NCBI GenBank assembly: GCA_013298865.1
Contig: JAAFJL010000021.1
Coordinates: forward strand, 1-44,522
Direction: 5' to 3'
Origin: Cytophagales bacterium
GTDB taxonomy: Bacteria; Bacteroidota; Bacteroidia; Cytophagales; Spirosomataceae
Length of the DNA: 44,522 nucleotides
This document shows positions 1 through 8,254 of the stretch, in pieces. Each line of letters starts with the position of its first letter. Positions within the stretch are counted from its first letter, which is position 1. The notes under the pieces were generated by a model that saw only the letters and a program-made list of their open reading frames with translations, searched no databases and had not been told where the DNA came from. The translations under genes and the position numbers were made by a program.

Positions 1-2269
1 CACAGGCTGGGTCTGTATTTCCATTTGAATATGTATAAGGTCCTGTTCCGCCAGTTGGAGTAGGTACTACTCCCGTTCTTGCAGAGTTTGGACCTGCTGT
101 TGTAGGAGCTGGTTGTGTAATTGTTATAGGTGCTAACACAGTAACTTTATACGTCCCGTAAGCACAAACTGGCGTTGGCGTTGAACTATCACATACTTTC
201 ACACAGAAATAATATGTTCCAGCCGTGGTTGGAGTTGTGTAAGAATACGCACCTGTTGAACTAACCGTCAAATTACTTGATGCTGGCAGAAGTGTTGTAC
301 CTGCTGGTGCTACACATCCTGGGTCTGAGCTTCCGTTTGAGTAAGTAATTGTTCCTGTACCTCCTGTTATTGATAAATCTGTTGATGCGTTACCTGATGT
401 TGGTGCATTAGCACCTCTTGTAATTGCGGCAGGTTGTACAATAGCCAAAGCAGGCGAGCCTACCGTAATTTTATAGATTCCAACAGCACATTGTTGTGGA
501 GAACCACTATCGCACACTTTTACACAGTAATAATAAACTCCTGCTGTTGTTGGTGTAGTATATGAAATTGCTCCCGATGAACTAACCGTTAAATTACTAC
601 TTGCTGGCAGACTCAATGCTCCCGCAGGGGCGACACACGCAACGTCTGTACTTCCGTTTGAGTACGTTTTTGTACCCGTTCCACCTGCTGGAAGCAAGGT
701 AGTTGAGGCGGCAGTCGTCACTGGAACATTCGTTAAAAATGTTTGCGTAGCAGGTTGTGTTATTGTCAATGGCAATGCTGTTACAGTCGTGGTATAAGTT
801 ACTGTTTGGCATTGTTGCGGAGAGCTACTATCACACACTCTTGCACAGAAAAAATACGTTCCTGGCGTAATAGGTGCGGTATAAGTACAATTTCCATTAG
901 GGGCAATGACTAAATTGCTTGATGCTGGTAAGGCTGTTGCTCCTGCTGGTGCTGTACAACCTGTTCCTACTCCATAAGAATATGGACCTGTTCCACAAGT
1001 TGGTGAAAGGTCAGTTCCTACATTTCCTGTTCCTGCACCACCTGCCTGTATAGTCAGTGGTAGTGGTGGGTTTGTAGTTAATGGACATTTCCAATGATAA
1101 ATATCTAAACAACTCTGACGATAGTTACAAATTACGCCCGCAGCTTTTGCTGGCATGGTTGTCTCTATACAAAGAATATAATCGGTGTTGGGTGTCAGAC
1201 CTGTCCATTCTGGATTGAGGGTCGTACTGTTACCCGCATTCAATACATTCACTGGAATATCGGGTGCACACGGTGCTGGTTGCTTTAAGGTTAATCTGGC
1301 AACCCTTGATGCCGCTATGGATGGCAAACAATCAGGAACACCACCTGCTCCAGTCCCTTGAACTTGAATTTGCTGAACAGCTCCAATATTTCCGTTAGGT
1401 CCTGAATTCACTGTGTAACATTGTGTAAAAGTACCATCTCCACTTTTGAAAGGTACTCCAAAGAAATTATTACATTGTGTAAACGTAAAAGTACCCGATG
1501 GTTGAACGCCTCTGGCATTTTTCAATCCTAAGTCGTTCACAGGACCATTCGCCGAAGCACAGGTTGGTGCTGGCAATATAGGTGGTGCTGGGCATTCATA
1601 TTGTGCTGTATTACCTGATGTAAAATTCCATGAAATAGATCTTGCACCATTGGCATTATTTGCGTCAAAGTTATCTACAATTATCAAATAGTATTGACCC
1701 ACTGATACATTTATAGAGCCAACGATACCATTTCCAAATTGCCCTTCACTTGTTTGAAGAATACCATTACGCAACTCCATACCAGTTCCTAACGAATACG
1801 AACACCGTATTGGGTCAGCCCCACCAGCAATGGCAGAAGCACCAGCGGCAACAGAGGTAAATGGTCCCCATACAGCACCATCAATATCAGCAGCACCACC
1901 ATTAGATTTTAAGCCTTGTACGTTAAAAGCCATTGTGCCGGCTGCGGATACTTTTACCCAATACCAGTTTGAACCTACCTCATTTGATGCCAGACACCCT
2001 CTATTGGAAGCATTAAGCTCTTGTACTCCAAAATTTGCGGTGGCGGCTGGTTGAGGCCAAATACCATCACAAATCTGTACGGCATTGATAGCATCAGGTG
2101 ATTGCCCAAAAGTTTTAGATGTTGTAAAAAATAGGGCAACAAACATTACTATCAGTACTAATATCCTTCGAGCATTTCTCACGAGTGAGACTCCTGAATG
2201 ATAGGTTTGATGCTCTGGAAAAAGAGCAAATAGCCTATCTGACAATGAATAAAGTAGCGGCTTTTTCAT
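1..2269 (-). CDS. Secreted repeat-rich surface protein, 3' end outside window
   Basis: The frame is open from the ATG at 2269 down to base 1, so about 756 residues are visible and the C-terminus is missing. The first 57 residues hold a charged start and a hydrophobic stretch (ILVLIVMFVALFFTTS) ending near TFGQS, which looks like a signal peptide with an unusually long n-region. Residues 60-400 are a cysteine-containing region of unknown fold. From about residue 400 on there are three full tandem repeats and the start of a fourth, each about 90-100 residues, with the pattern GGTGPYTYSNG, then CVAPAG, then LPASSNL, then YYFCVKVCDSS. The same repeat ends the next gene (2631-5546). Secretion and Ig-like folding are inference; type IX export is plausible but the C-terminal signal would lie outside the window. 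Confidence 0.85.
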   Translation of the reverse strand, partial: MKKPLLYSLSDRLFALFPEHQTYHSGVSLVRNARRILVLIVMFVALFFTTSKTFGQSPDAINAVQICDGIWPQPAATANFGVQELNASNRGCLASNEVGSNWYWVKVSAAGTMAFNVQGLKSNGGAADIDGAVWGPFTSVAAGASAIAGGADPIRCSYSLGTGMELRNGILQTSEGQFGNGIVGSINVSVGQYYLIIVDNFDANNANGARSISWNFTSGNTAQYECPAPPILPAPTCASANGPVNDLGLKNARGVQPSGTFTFTQCNNFFGVPFKSGDGTFTQCYTVNSGPNGNIGAVQQIQVQGTGAGGVPDCLPSIAASRVARLTLKQPAPCAPDIPVNVLNAGNSTTLNPEWTGLTPNTDYILCIETTMPAKAAGVICNYRQSCLDIYHWKCPLTTNPPLPLTIQAGGAGTGNVGTDLSPTCGTGPYSYGVGTGCTAPAGATALPASSNLVIAPNGNCTYTAPITPGTYFFCARVCDSSSPQQCQTVTYTTTVTALPLTITQPATQTFLTNVPVTTAASTTLLPAGGTGTKTYSNGSTDVACVAPAGALSLPASSNLTVSSSGAISYTTPTTAGVYYYCVKVCDSGSPQQCAVGIYKITVGSPALAIVQPAAITRGANAPTSGNASTDLSITGGTGTITYSNGSSDPGCVAPAGTTLLPASSNLTVSSTGAYSYTTPTTAGTYYFCVKVCDSSTPTPVCAYGTYKVTVLAPITITQPAPTTAGPNSARTGVVPTPTGGTGPYTYSNGNTDPAC

Positions 2270-2294
2270 ATAATAATTAGATATTTATGCCCTC

Positions 2295-2340
2295 TTCCCC
2301 AAGAGTGGCTATTAAAATATGTTGTCTCCTTTGGGGGAAA
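2295..2340 (-). promoter_or_regulatory. Leader hairpin upstream of the first surface-protein gene
   Basis: On the minus strand, 26-75 nt before the ATG at 2269, a CCCCCAAAGGAG block faces a CTTGGGGAAG block. The pairing has a small bulge. The upstream gene of the same type (ATG at 5546) carries the same arrangement, CCCCAAAGAGACAT facing CTTTGGGG, at about the same distance. Two independent genes sharing this leader suggests a cis-acting RNA or DNA element, function unknown. Confidence 0.45.
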
Positions 2341-2481
2341 GGGATTTTTGTAATTGTAATTTTTTAATCGAAAGAACGTTTTGGGCATATTTCACCCGTG
2401 GCGGAATTTAGCATAAGTCAATACTCTTCTACCCCTCTGATTTTCAGAAGGTTGATTAAAATTGACTTAGGCTTTATCCCG

Positions 2482-2628
2482 AATGTTTAAATAGTTGTGA
2501 TTTGTGATTGAATGATTTGTGATTTAAAATATCCACAAAATGTTTAAATAGTTGTGATTTGTGAGTTAGTGATTTGTGATTTAAAATATCCACAACTCAC
2601 TCAATCACAAATCACTCAATCACAAATA
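2482..2628. repeat. Two 57-bp direct repeats plus an inverted arm in a 361-bp gap
   Basis: The gap 2270-2630 between the two surface genes has no supported gene. Bases 2482-2538 and 2539-2595 are tandem copies of a 57-bp unit that differ only around the middle (TGATTGAATG versus TGAGTTAGTG). Each unit is built from GTGATTTGTGA words. Bases 2596-2628 carry the inverse words (CACTCAATCACAAATCAC), so the transcript of the gene ending at 2631 would fold into a long hairpin here that could act as its terminator. A second inverted repeat, TAAGTCAAT (2414-2422) with ATTGACTTA (2461-2469), lies nearer the next gene. Confidence 0.75.
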
Positions 2629-2630
2629 AT

Positions 2631-5546
2631 CTAATTCACCCCAGGAATTGCTGAACCTACGGTACAACCTGCTCCTGTAACTGATACTTTATATACCTGA
2701 ACCGAACAAACTGCTGGATTTGATGAATCACAAACTTTCACACAGAAATAATAATTGCCTGGTGCTGTTGGAGCTGTGTAAGTATAAGCACCACCAGAAG
2801 TAATTGACAAATTACTCGTTGCTGGTAAAGCTGTATAGCCCGATGGCATCACACAACCTGGGTCTGCTGAACCATTAGAATAATTGTATGGTCCTGTTCC
2901 GCCAGATGGTGTTAACTCAGTAGCGGCATTACCCGACCTTGCTGCACTTGGTGCTGAAGATGAATTCGTGTTTGCCGACGGAGCTAATGTTAAACCACCT
3001 GCTGCTGTTACAGTAATTGGATACACTTTCACAGCACAAATCGCTGGATTTGAAGCATCACAAACCTTAATACAGAAATAGTAATTCCCTGGCGTTGAAG
3101 GAGTTGTGTATGAATATGCTCCTGTAGCAGAAGTTACACTTACAGGCGTAATCTCAGTTGCACCTGCTGGAGCAACACAAAGTGGGTCACCAGAACCTGA
3201 CGAATAAGCATAAGGTGCTGTTCCTCCAGTTGGAGCTAATTCTGTTGCTGCATTACCAGTTTTATTAGAACCTGCTGGGCTGGTTAAAGCCGCAGCTGGT
3301 GGAGTTGCTAAAGTTAATGGCGAAGCACAATCAGCGGCTACTTTGCTTACTACTGCCCCATATACATTGGTACTTCCTAAGTTAATACCAACCAATTGAC
3401 CCTGACTATATTTAATGGCATCAAATGGTTTGGTTGTTACAAATCCTACACGTCTTCTTGAAGTCGTTGCAATACCAGTACTTCCAATTAAATCTAACAA
3501 TAAATTATTGGCAGATTTAGACTCTTGAACTGCACCATCTAAATAAGTAGTGATAAACGTTCCACCAATTAAATCAATGTTCAAAGCGGTTGAGTTGAAA
3601 ATATCAAAACCTGCAAATGAACCTGCTGGATAAGTTGCCTTTTGGTCCGTTACCGTGATAGAAGCCCAACAGTTTACGCCCGTAGCTGCTACTGTTGCAA
3701 AATCAGTAGTATCTGCCGAAACAACTCTATCTGGGTTTAATAACTGGTTTGTACAAACACCTACTCCCAAGAAAGCATCACTTGCAATACTTTCAACTGT
3801 TACTGGATAACCTTGATTTCCGTTCATTGCTCCTGGTAAATTCAATTTTGCAACAACTGGTTTTGGGTTTGGTCCTGATGAACAAGCCAAAGCTGGTCCA
3901 TCACACAATTTCATTAATGTTACACCATATACACGTGTTGCTACCAAAGTTGCTGGCGTGATTACAGTGAATTCTTCGTATCGTACTTCATCGAAATCTT
4001 TAGTAGTTACAAAACCAAACTGTTGTCTTCCTCCAGTTAGAACCGTTGCAGTAACTAAACCACCTTTGGCTTTTCTTTCTTGCTCTACACCTGCTTTGTA
4101 GGTAACGATTGACTGTAAATCTCCGATAGATGCTGTAATTAATGACATATTTTCAAGCTCAACAGCTACATAAGTTCCTGCTGGTTGGAGAGTTCCAGCC
4201 GCATCTTTAACACCAACATACCTCAAACAACCTAAAGATTGTACCATCGTCATCAAAGCAAAGTCATTGGGGTCTGCTGATACTAAAGCATCTTCGCCCG
4301 TTAGTGTTCCTGCACAACCAACTACCACGCCATAAGGCACCATATAAGAATAAGTAGTTAATGGAAAATTGGGCTTAATCCATCTGGTAGGCTCATTACA
4401 AACCAATGCTGGACCAGGGCAAACTTTTTCGACAATTCCTCTATAAACTCTTGTTTCACCCGTACTAATACCTACTACACCTACTCTGGTATATCTTATC
4501 TCATCAAAATCTTTGGTTGTTTTAAATCCAATGGTTCTTTTTCTTCCTGTAATAAATGAGGTTGCAATTAGATTAGCAGTGGTACTTGTTTCTTGTTGAA
4601 CACCGTCTAAATAGGTAGTTACAGTTCCTAAATCTGCTACACTGATTGAAACCAATCCATAAGCAGCTGTTTCAAATCCTGCAAATGAACCTGCTGGATA
4701 AACGTCTCCTGGTCTGCTATTTCTAACACCAACCCAAGAAAAACAGCCTACTTGGATACCTTCAATAAAACTTGCATAGTCAGAAGTATCAGCACTTACC
4801 AGTGCTCCTTGCCCTACTAATGTAGATACACAACCACCCGCCTGACCGCTGTACTCACTGACAGGTGATATAGGAAACGTGAGGTCAGTAGGCGTATTAC
4901 AAGTCAAAGCTGCACCTGTACATCTTGGGTCAACAAAGGCACTATATACTTTTGTATCATGCTCATTATTAGATAAAGGAATGTCTAATTTTGAATAATC
5001 TAATACAATTTCATCAAATATCTTTGACGTTACAAATCCAATCTTCTGACGACCAGCACCATCTGGCGGTCCGTAACTAACCAAAGACTGATCAGAATTT
5101 GCTATTAGTAGGATGTTAAAAACCCCTGATTCTTCTTGTTTATTACCATTCAAAAAGGTGACAACTTTGAGTCCTCCAAATCTATTAGTGGTAAAATCAA
5201 TATTCTCAACGTCAAAGCCAGCAAAACTACCTGGTTGATATTTCTGAGCAGTTGTGGTGGCGGCTGTGTTTTTTACTTTAATAGTACCAGTACCCGTACC
5301 TAACTCAATAGTGGCAAAATCTGTGGTAGAGGCAGAAATAACGTTTGCTACGTTATTAACATCGCTACCAATTGCCAAAAAAGTTTTTTGCCCTGTGGCT
5401 GTAATACCCGCTCCCCCCAAAGGCGTTTGTGTATTACAGGCTTGTGCCAAGACTCGCTCTGAACCTGCGTAAATCAGTAAACCCAAGAGTACAATTCCCT
5501 TAAAGAATCGGATTTTCGTGGATGAAAAAAGTGACGGCTTTTTCAT
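2631..5546 (-). CDS. Secreted multi-repeat surface protein (971 aa)
   Basis: An N-terminal signal peptide (MKKPSLFSSTKIRFFKG, hydrophobic GIVLLGLLIYAG, cleavage probably after LAQA) is followed by four diverged repeats of about 180 residues. Each contains LVSADTSDYA-like, YPAGSFAGFE-like, TTYLDGVQQE-like and GFVTTKDFDEVRY-like segments and ends with a C.GPALxC pair. Two copies of a roughly 90-residue Ig-like repeat (GGTAPYAYSSGSGDP, YYFCIKVCDASNPA) follow near residues 770-960. The protein stops twelve residues later without an obvious type IX C-terminal domain. The cysteines recur at matching places in each repeat, consistent with disulfides in an exported protein. Function unknown; adhesin or cell-surface structural protein is a guess. 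The N-terminal repeats do not match a family I can name. Confidence 0.85.
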   Translation of the reverse strand: MKKPSLFSSTKIRFFKGIVLLGLLIYAGSERVLAQACNTQTPLGGAGITATGQKTFLAIGSDVNNVANVISASTTDFATIELGTGTGTIKVKNTAATTTAQKYQPGSFAGFDVENIDFTTNRFGGLKVVTFLNGNKQEESGVFNILLIANSDQSLVSYGPPDGAGRQKIGFVTSKIFDEIVLDYSKLDIPLSNNEHDTKVYSAFVDPRCTGAALTCNTPTDLTFPISPVSEYSGQAGGCVSTLVGQGALVSADTSDYASFIEGIQVGCFSWVGVRNSRPGDVYPAGSFAGFETAAYGLVSISVADLGTVTTYLDGVQQETSTTANLIATSFITGRKRTIGFKTTKDFDEIRYTRVGVVGISTGETRVYRGIVEKVCPGPALVCNEPTRWIKPNFPLTTYSYMVPYGVVVGCAGTLTGEDALVSADPNDFALMTMVQSLGCLRYVGVKDAAGTLQPAGTYVAVELENMSLITASIGDLQSIVTYKAGVEQERKAKGGLVTATVLTGGRQQFGFVTTKDFDEVRYEEFTVITPATLVATRVYGVTLMKLCDGPALACSSGPNPKPVVAKLNLPGAMNGNQGYPVTVESIASDAFLGVGVCTNQLLNPDRVVSADTTDFATVAATGVNCWASITVTDQKATYPAGSFAGFDIFNSTALNIDLIGGTFITTYLDGAVQESKSANNLLLDLIGSTGIATTSRRRVGFVTTKPFDAIKYSQGQLVGINLGSTNVYGAVVSKVAADCASPLTLATPPAAALTSPAGSNKTGNAATELAPTGGTAPYAYSSGSGDPLCVAPAGATEITPVSVTSATGAYSYTTPSTPGNYYFCIKVCDASNPAICAVKVYPITVTAAGGLTLAPSANTNSSSAPSAARSGNAATELTPSGGTGPYNYSNGSADPGCVMPSGYTALPATSNLSITSGGAYTYTAPTAPGNYYFCVKVCDSSNPAVCSVQVYKVSVTGAGCTVGSAIPGVN

Positions 5547-5577
5547 AAGTGATAATTTGTTATAATTAAGCCTCCTA

Positions 5578-5619
5578 CCCCAAAGGAAGCAATTTGATTA
5601 TATAGATGTCTCTTTGGGG
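5578..5619 (-). promoter_or_regulatory. Leader hairpin upstream of the second surface-protein gene
   Basis: Eight-base perfect arms CCCCAAAG (5578-5585) and CTTTGGGG (5612-5619) enclose a 26-nt loop, 32-73 nt upstream of the ATG at 5546. The spacing and sequence resemble the leader at 2295-2340 before the sister gene. Likely a shared regulatory structure or the scar of a duplicated leader. Confidence 0.5.
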
Positions 5620-5653
5620 AGAAGTGACGTTTTTGAAAATACTGATAAATAAA

Positions 5654-5707
5654 AAATACACGCATTCAACTACCTGAACTCAGTCAGATCGTTGAATGCG
5701 TGTATTT
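5654..5707. repeat. 17-bp perfect inverted repeat (strong hairpin)
   Basis: AAATACACGCATTCAAC at 5654-5670 is exactly complementary to 5691-5707 across a 20-nt loop. It sits about 110-160 nt upstream of the surface-protein start at 5546 and overlaps the small reading frame at 5680-5784. There is no T-run directly after either arm, so a classic terminator is not indicated. It could be a protein-binding site or leader structure. Confidence 0.7.
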
Positions 5708-5784
5708 CGGTAAAATTTCGACCAATATGTCGTACAAGTACGAGCATCATTGGGGTCAACTATGGCGGTAGTTGTTTTTCCCAT
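5680..5784 (-). CDS. Possible 34-residue leader or remnant peptide
   Basis: An ATG at 5784 opens 34 codons (MGKTTTAIVDPNDARTC, then TTYWSKFYRN, ending IQRSD). The composition is more protein-like than random AT-rich DNA gives, but no homologue is recognised, and its last third is encoded in the inverted repeat at 5654-5707. It could be a leader peptide of the surface gene, a decayed gene fragment, or chance. Confidence 0.25.
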   Translation of the reverse strand: MGKTTTAIVDPNDARTCTTYWSKFYRNTRIQRSD

Positions 5785-6577
5785 TATAAATAAATTTATT
5801 AAAATTCCTTTACTATAAAGTTGCTACGTTACTAAGTTTCTAAGTTGTTAAGTTTAAACTGAGTCAATAATCTATCTATTAAATTAACAACTTGTCACTT
5901 AGTAACTTAAAACTTAATGATTGGGCAATAAAATATCATCAAGCCCATGAGGCTTCTAAAATCTCTATCATGTTTGAATTTTACTTAGGAAATGTACTAC
6001 GGAGATAATTAGTGGTTATGTCCGAACTTATAATTTGTAGGTACTTGGGCTGGCATTTTCAGTTAACAATTAACAGTAATCAGTTAACAATTTTAGCATT
6101 TAGTTTTAAACAAAAAATCCTCAGAAAATCACTGACAAATTTTTGAATTTAGATTTTATTCAATTGCCATAAGATTCTATGAGGAAAACATCTTTCAGAT
6201 TAATGAACCTGGATGAAACTCAATATAATTGTAGAATTACTACAAAATCTTCTTGGCGGAAAGATAAAAACTGTAAAGAACGTTATTCTATTTAAAATAA
6301 ATTACTACAAATTACGTGCCGAACAAGGCTCAATGTTTAGAAAAATACGCTATTCTTGGTTTTGTACAATTACTTTTACACGAACGTATTTTAAATTCTA
6401 AAATTTAGCATACGCATTTTCAGAGAATCAATAAACTACAAAAACCATACCATGCTTTTAAATGTTGAGCATATAATTTTTTATCCAGAAAATAGGATTT
6501 TTACCACAAAGTATAGTCCTAAACTTTTTCAGCACTAAATTTACTTGTTAGTACGATTTTAAATATTTCAAACAAAA
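5785..6577. other. Non-coding, repeat-bearing intergenic region
   Basis: No convincing gene is present. Bases 5818-5918 form a loose palindrome of AAGTTACTAAGT-type words (ACTAAGTTTCTAAGTTGTTAA against AACAACTTGTCACTTAGT). Bases 6059-6095 hold AGTTAACAATTAACAGT words. A 62-codon plus-strand frame at 6213-6401 begins with ATG but has low-complexity, unconvincing composition and could be a decayed fragment. Confidence 0.5.
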
Positions 6578-7261
6578 ATGGAAGAACAACATTTACAAAG
6601 TTCTGATTTTATTAAAGATGTCGTCATCGGTATGGCAGATGGACTCACTGTTCCGTTTGCGTTAGCGGCGGGGCTTTCGGGTGCGGTTAGTTCTACGGCT
6701 ATTATTACAACGGCTGGTATTGCAGAAATTGTTGCAGGTTCAATTGCAATGGGATTGGGCGGATATTTGGCTGGACAAACCGAAGTTGAACATTATGATG
6801 CCGAACTGAAACGTGAATACGAAGAGGTTGAACGTGTACCAGAAACGGAAAAACAAGAAGTGAAAGAAGTTTTTGCAGAATATGGTCTGGACGATGCCAC
6901 TCAAACGCTTATCGTGGAGGCTCTTGCTAAAAATAAAGATAAATGGGTGGAATTTATGATGCGTTTTGAATTGGGTCTCGAAAAACCTGATATTAACCGA
7001 GCCAGAAACTCTGCCCTCACCATCGGGATTTCCTATATTATTGGCGGTATAATTCCACTCTCGCCCTACTTTTTTGTAAAGGATGCTCATGAAGCTCTGA
7101 AATATTCTGTCCTGATTACCCTAATTACTTTATTTGTTTTTGGGTATTTCAAAGCAAAAGTTACTGGACAAAATCCATTGGCAGGTGCGTTGAAAGTTAT
7201 GACTATCGGGGCTATGGCAGCAGGTGCAGCTTTCTATGTAGCGAAGTTATTTGAGATTTAG
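6578..7261 (+). CDS. VIT1/CCC1-family iron/manganese transporter
   Basis: The 227-residue protein matches the VIT1/CCC1 membrane family, which moves Fe2+ or Mn2+ across the membrane. Residues 8-35 carry the family start (FIKDVVIGMADGLTVPFALA), followed by a second helix with GIAEIVAGSIAMGLGGYLAG, then a charged cytoplasmic segment rich in Glu (residues 68-125) that in the family binds metal, and three more helices (about 147-165, 175-195, 205-225). Five membrane helices and the length fit the family. It stands alone, with convergent genes downstream across the hairpin at 7319-7354. Which metal it carries cannot be told from sequence. Confidence 0.92.
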   Translation: MEEQHLQSSDFIKDVVIGMADGLTVPFALAAGLSGAVSSTAIITTAGIAEIVAGSIAMGLGGYLAGQTEVEHYDAELKREYEEVERVPETEKQEVKEVFAEYGLDDATQTLIVEALAKNKDKWVEFMMRFELGLEKPDINRARNSALTIGISYIIGGIIPLSPYFFVKDAHEALKYSVLITLITLFVFGYFKAKVTGQNPLAGALKVMTIGAMAAGAAFYVAKLFEI

Positions 7262-7275
7262 TGAGTTAATGAGGT

Positions 7276-7307
7276 GTGATTTAGTGATTTAGTGATTTAG
7301 TGATTTA
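7276..7307 (+). repeat. Four exact tandem copies of GTGATTTA
   Basis: The 8-bp unit GTGATTTA repeats four times without mismatch directly after the transporter stop codon. The words resemble those of the 57-bp repeats at 2482-2595, pointing to one intergenic repeat family. Exact copies imply recent slippage. Confidence 0.9.
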
Positions 7308-7318
7308 GTAAAAAAAGC

Positions 7319-7354
7319 AAAAAGCCTTTCCAGAAGTTTCTGAAAAGGCTTTTT
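7319..7354. terminator. Bidirectional rho-independent terminator
   Basis: Arms AAAAAGCCTTTCCAGAA and its near-complement TTCTGAAAAGGCTTTTT form a 17-bp stem with one mismatch and a 2-nt loop. A and T runs on both sides make it usable by the transporter (plus) and by the gene ending at 7397 (minus). Confidence 0.9.
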
Positions 7355-7396
7355 ATATTTACGAACATCGAGCATCAATAATCGAATATCGAAATA

Positions 7397-8143
7397 CTAC
7401 TTCTTTGGCTTTGCAAATAATTCTGGTCCGTAAGTACCATTCAATTTGATTGATTCTGTTTCAACAACTTGAGGTGATCCTGTTTGTGGGTTTGGTGTTT
7501 CAACATTAAAAGGAAATGTCAAACCTTCCACCTGACGGAAATCGCCCATCAATATATCTGCATCCATTTTGTTTCCCATGATTTCAATATTTGCAGAATA
7601 CTTCAATAACATATATTTATCTTTTGAAATATACGCCGTAGAAACAACACCAGCTTTATCAGTCATTTTTAGTTTGAAAACTTCTTTCCCATTCACCTTA
7701 TCATCACCCAATAGTTCAGCTTTCCCTCCATCTTTTTCTTTAAAAGCCACAATAGAAGCTCCATAACCACGTCCGTCCATTTTATCTTTGGCAGCCGCAA
7801 CAACCGAAGCAGGCATATCTTCTGGCTCGCCAGTTCCACCCATCATGGCTGGTCTTTGCATCCAACCAGATTCTTTGGTGGTTGAAGCAATGATTTCCAT
7901 ACCCATAACAGTAATATACATTTTCTGAGCTTCACCCTGAATAGTAGTTGTAACAATGGTTACATCTGCACCGTTACCATTTGTTTTATTAGTCGATTCT
8001 ACCGACTTGATAGCTTTCCACTTGTCTGCACCACCAATCGCAGTGATGTGTTTAGCTACGATTTCGTCTGCGGTCTGAGCAAATGTTGATACTATCGAAG
8101 ACATTGCTACTAATGCACCTACAAAAATTTGTTTTAGTTTCAT
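7397..8143 (-). CDS. Periplasmic LolA-like protein of unknown role
   Basis: This 248-residue protein has a clear signal peptide (MKLKQIFVGALVAMSSIVSTFAQ split as n-, h- and c-regions, cleavage after TFA). The mature part begins TADEIVAKHITAIGGADKW, a start common in Bacteroidota proteins annotated as outer membrane lipoprotein-sorting or LolA-like. It is rich in beta strands with Met-rich patches (PAMMGG, EIMGNKMDADILMGDF). It is monocistronic, with a -7-like TACCTTTC about 50 nt upstream. Binding of a lipid or lipoprotein is family-based inference; no catalytic motif is seen. Confidence 0.7.
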   Translation of the reverse strand: MKLKQIFVGALVAMSSIVSTFAQTADEIVAKHITAIGGADKWKAIKSVESTNKTNGNGADVTIVTTTIQGEAQKMYITVMGMEIIASTTKESGWMQRPAMMGGTGEPEDMPASVVAAAKDKMDGRGYGASIVAFKEKDGGKAELLGDDKVNGKEVFKLKMTDKAGVVSTAYISKDKYMLLKYSANIEIMGNKMDADILMGDFRQVEGLTFPFNVETPNPQTGSPQVVETESIKLNGTYGPELFAKPKK

Positions 8144-8254
8144 TGTATGAATTGTTAGTTTAAGAAATCATTTTTGAATTATTCCGAAAGGTAAGTAAGG
8201 CAATTAAGTAAAATGTTACGATTTTGACAGAAAGTATTTAACACTTACAAACGG

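Noticed and set aside
2482-2628. CRISPR array
   Set aside because: Only two adjacent 57-bp units without spacers, and no cas genes nearby.
6213-6401. A 62-codon plus-strand frame before the VIT gene
   Set aside because: Composition is low complexity and unlike a protein, no upstream signal is seen, and other frames in the region are equally open for short stretches.
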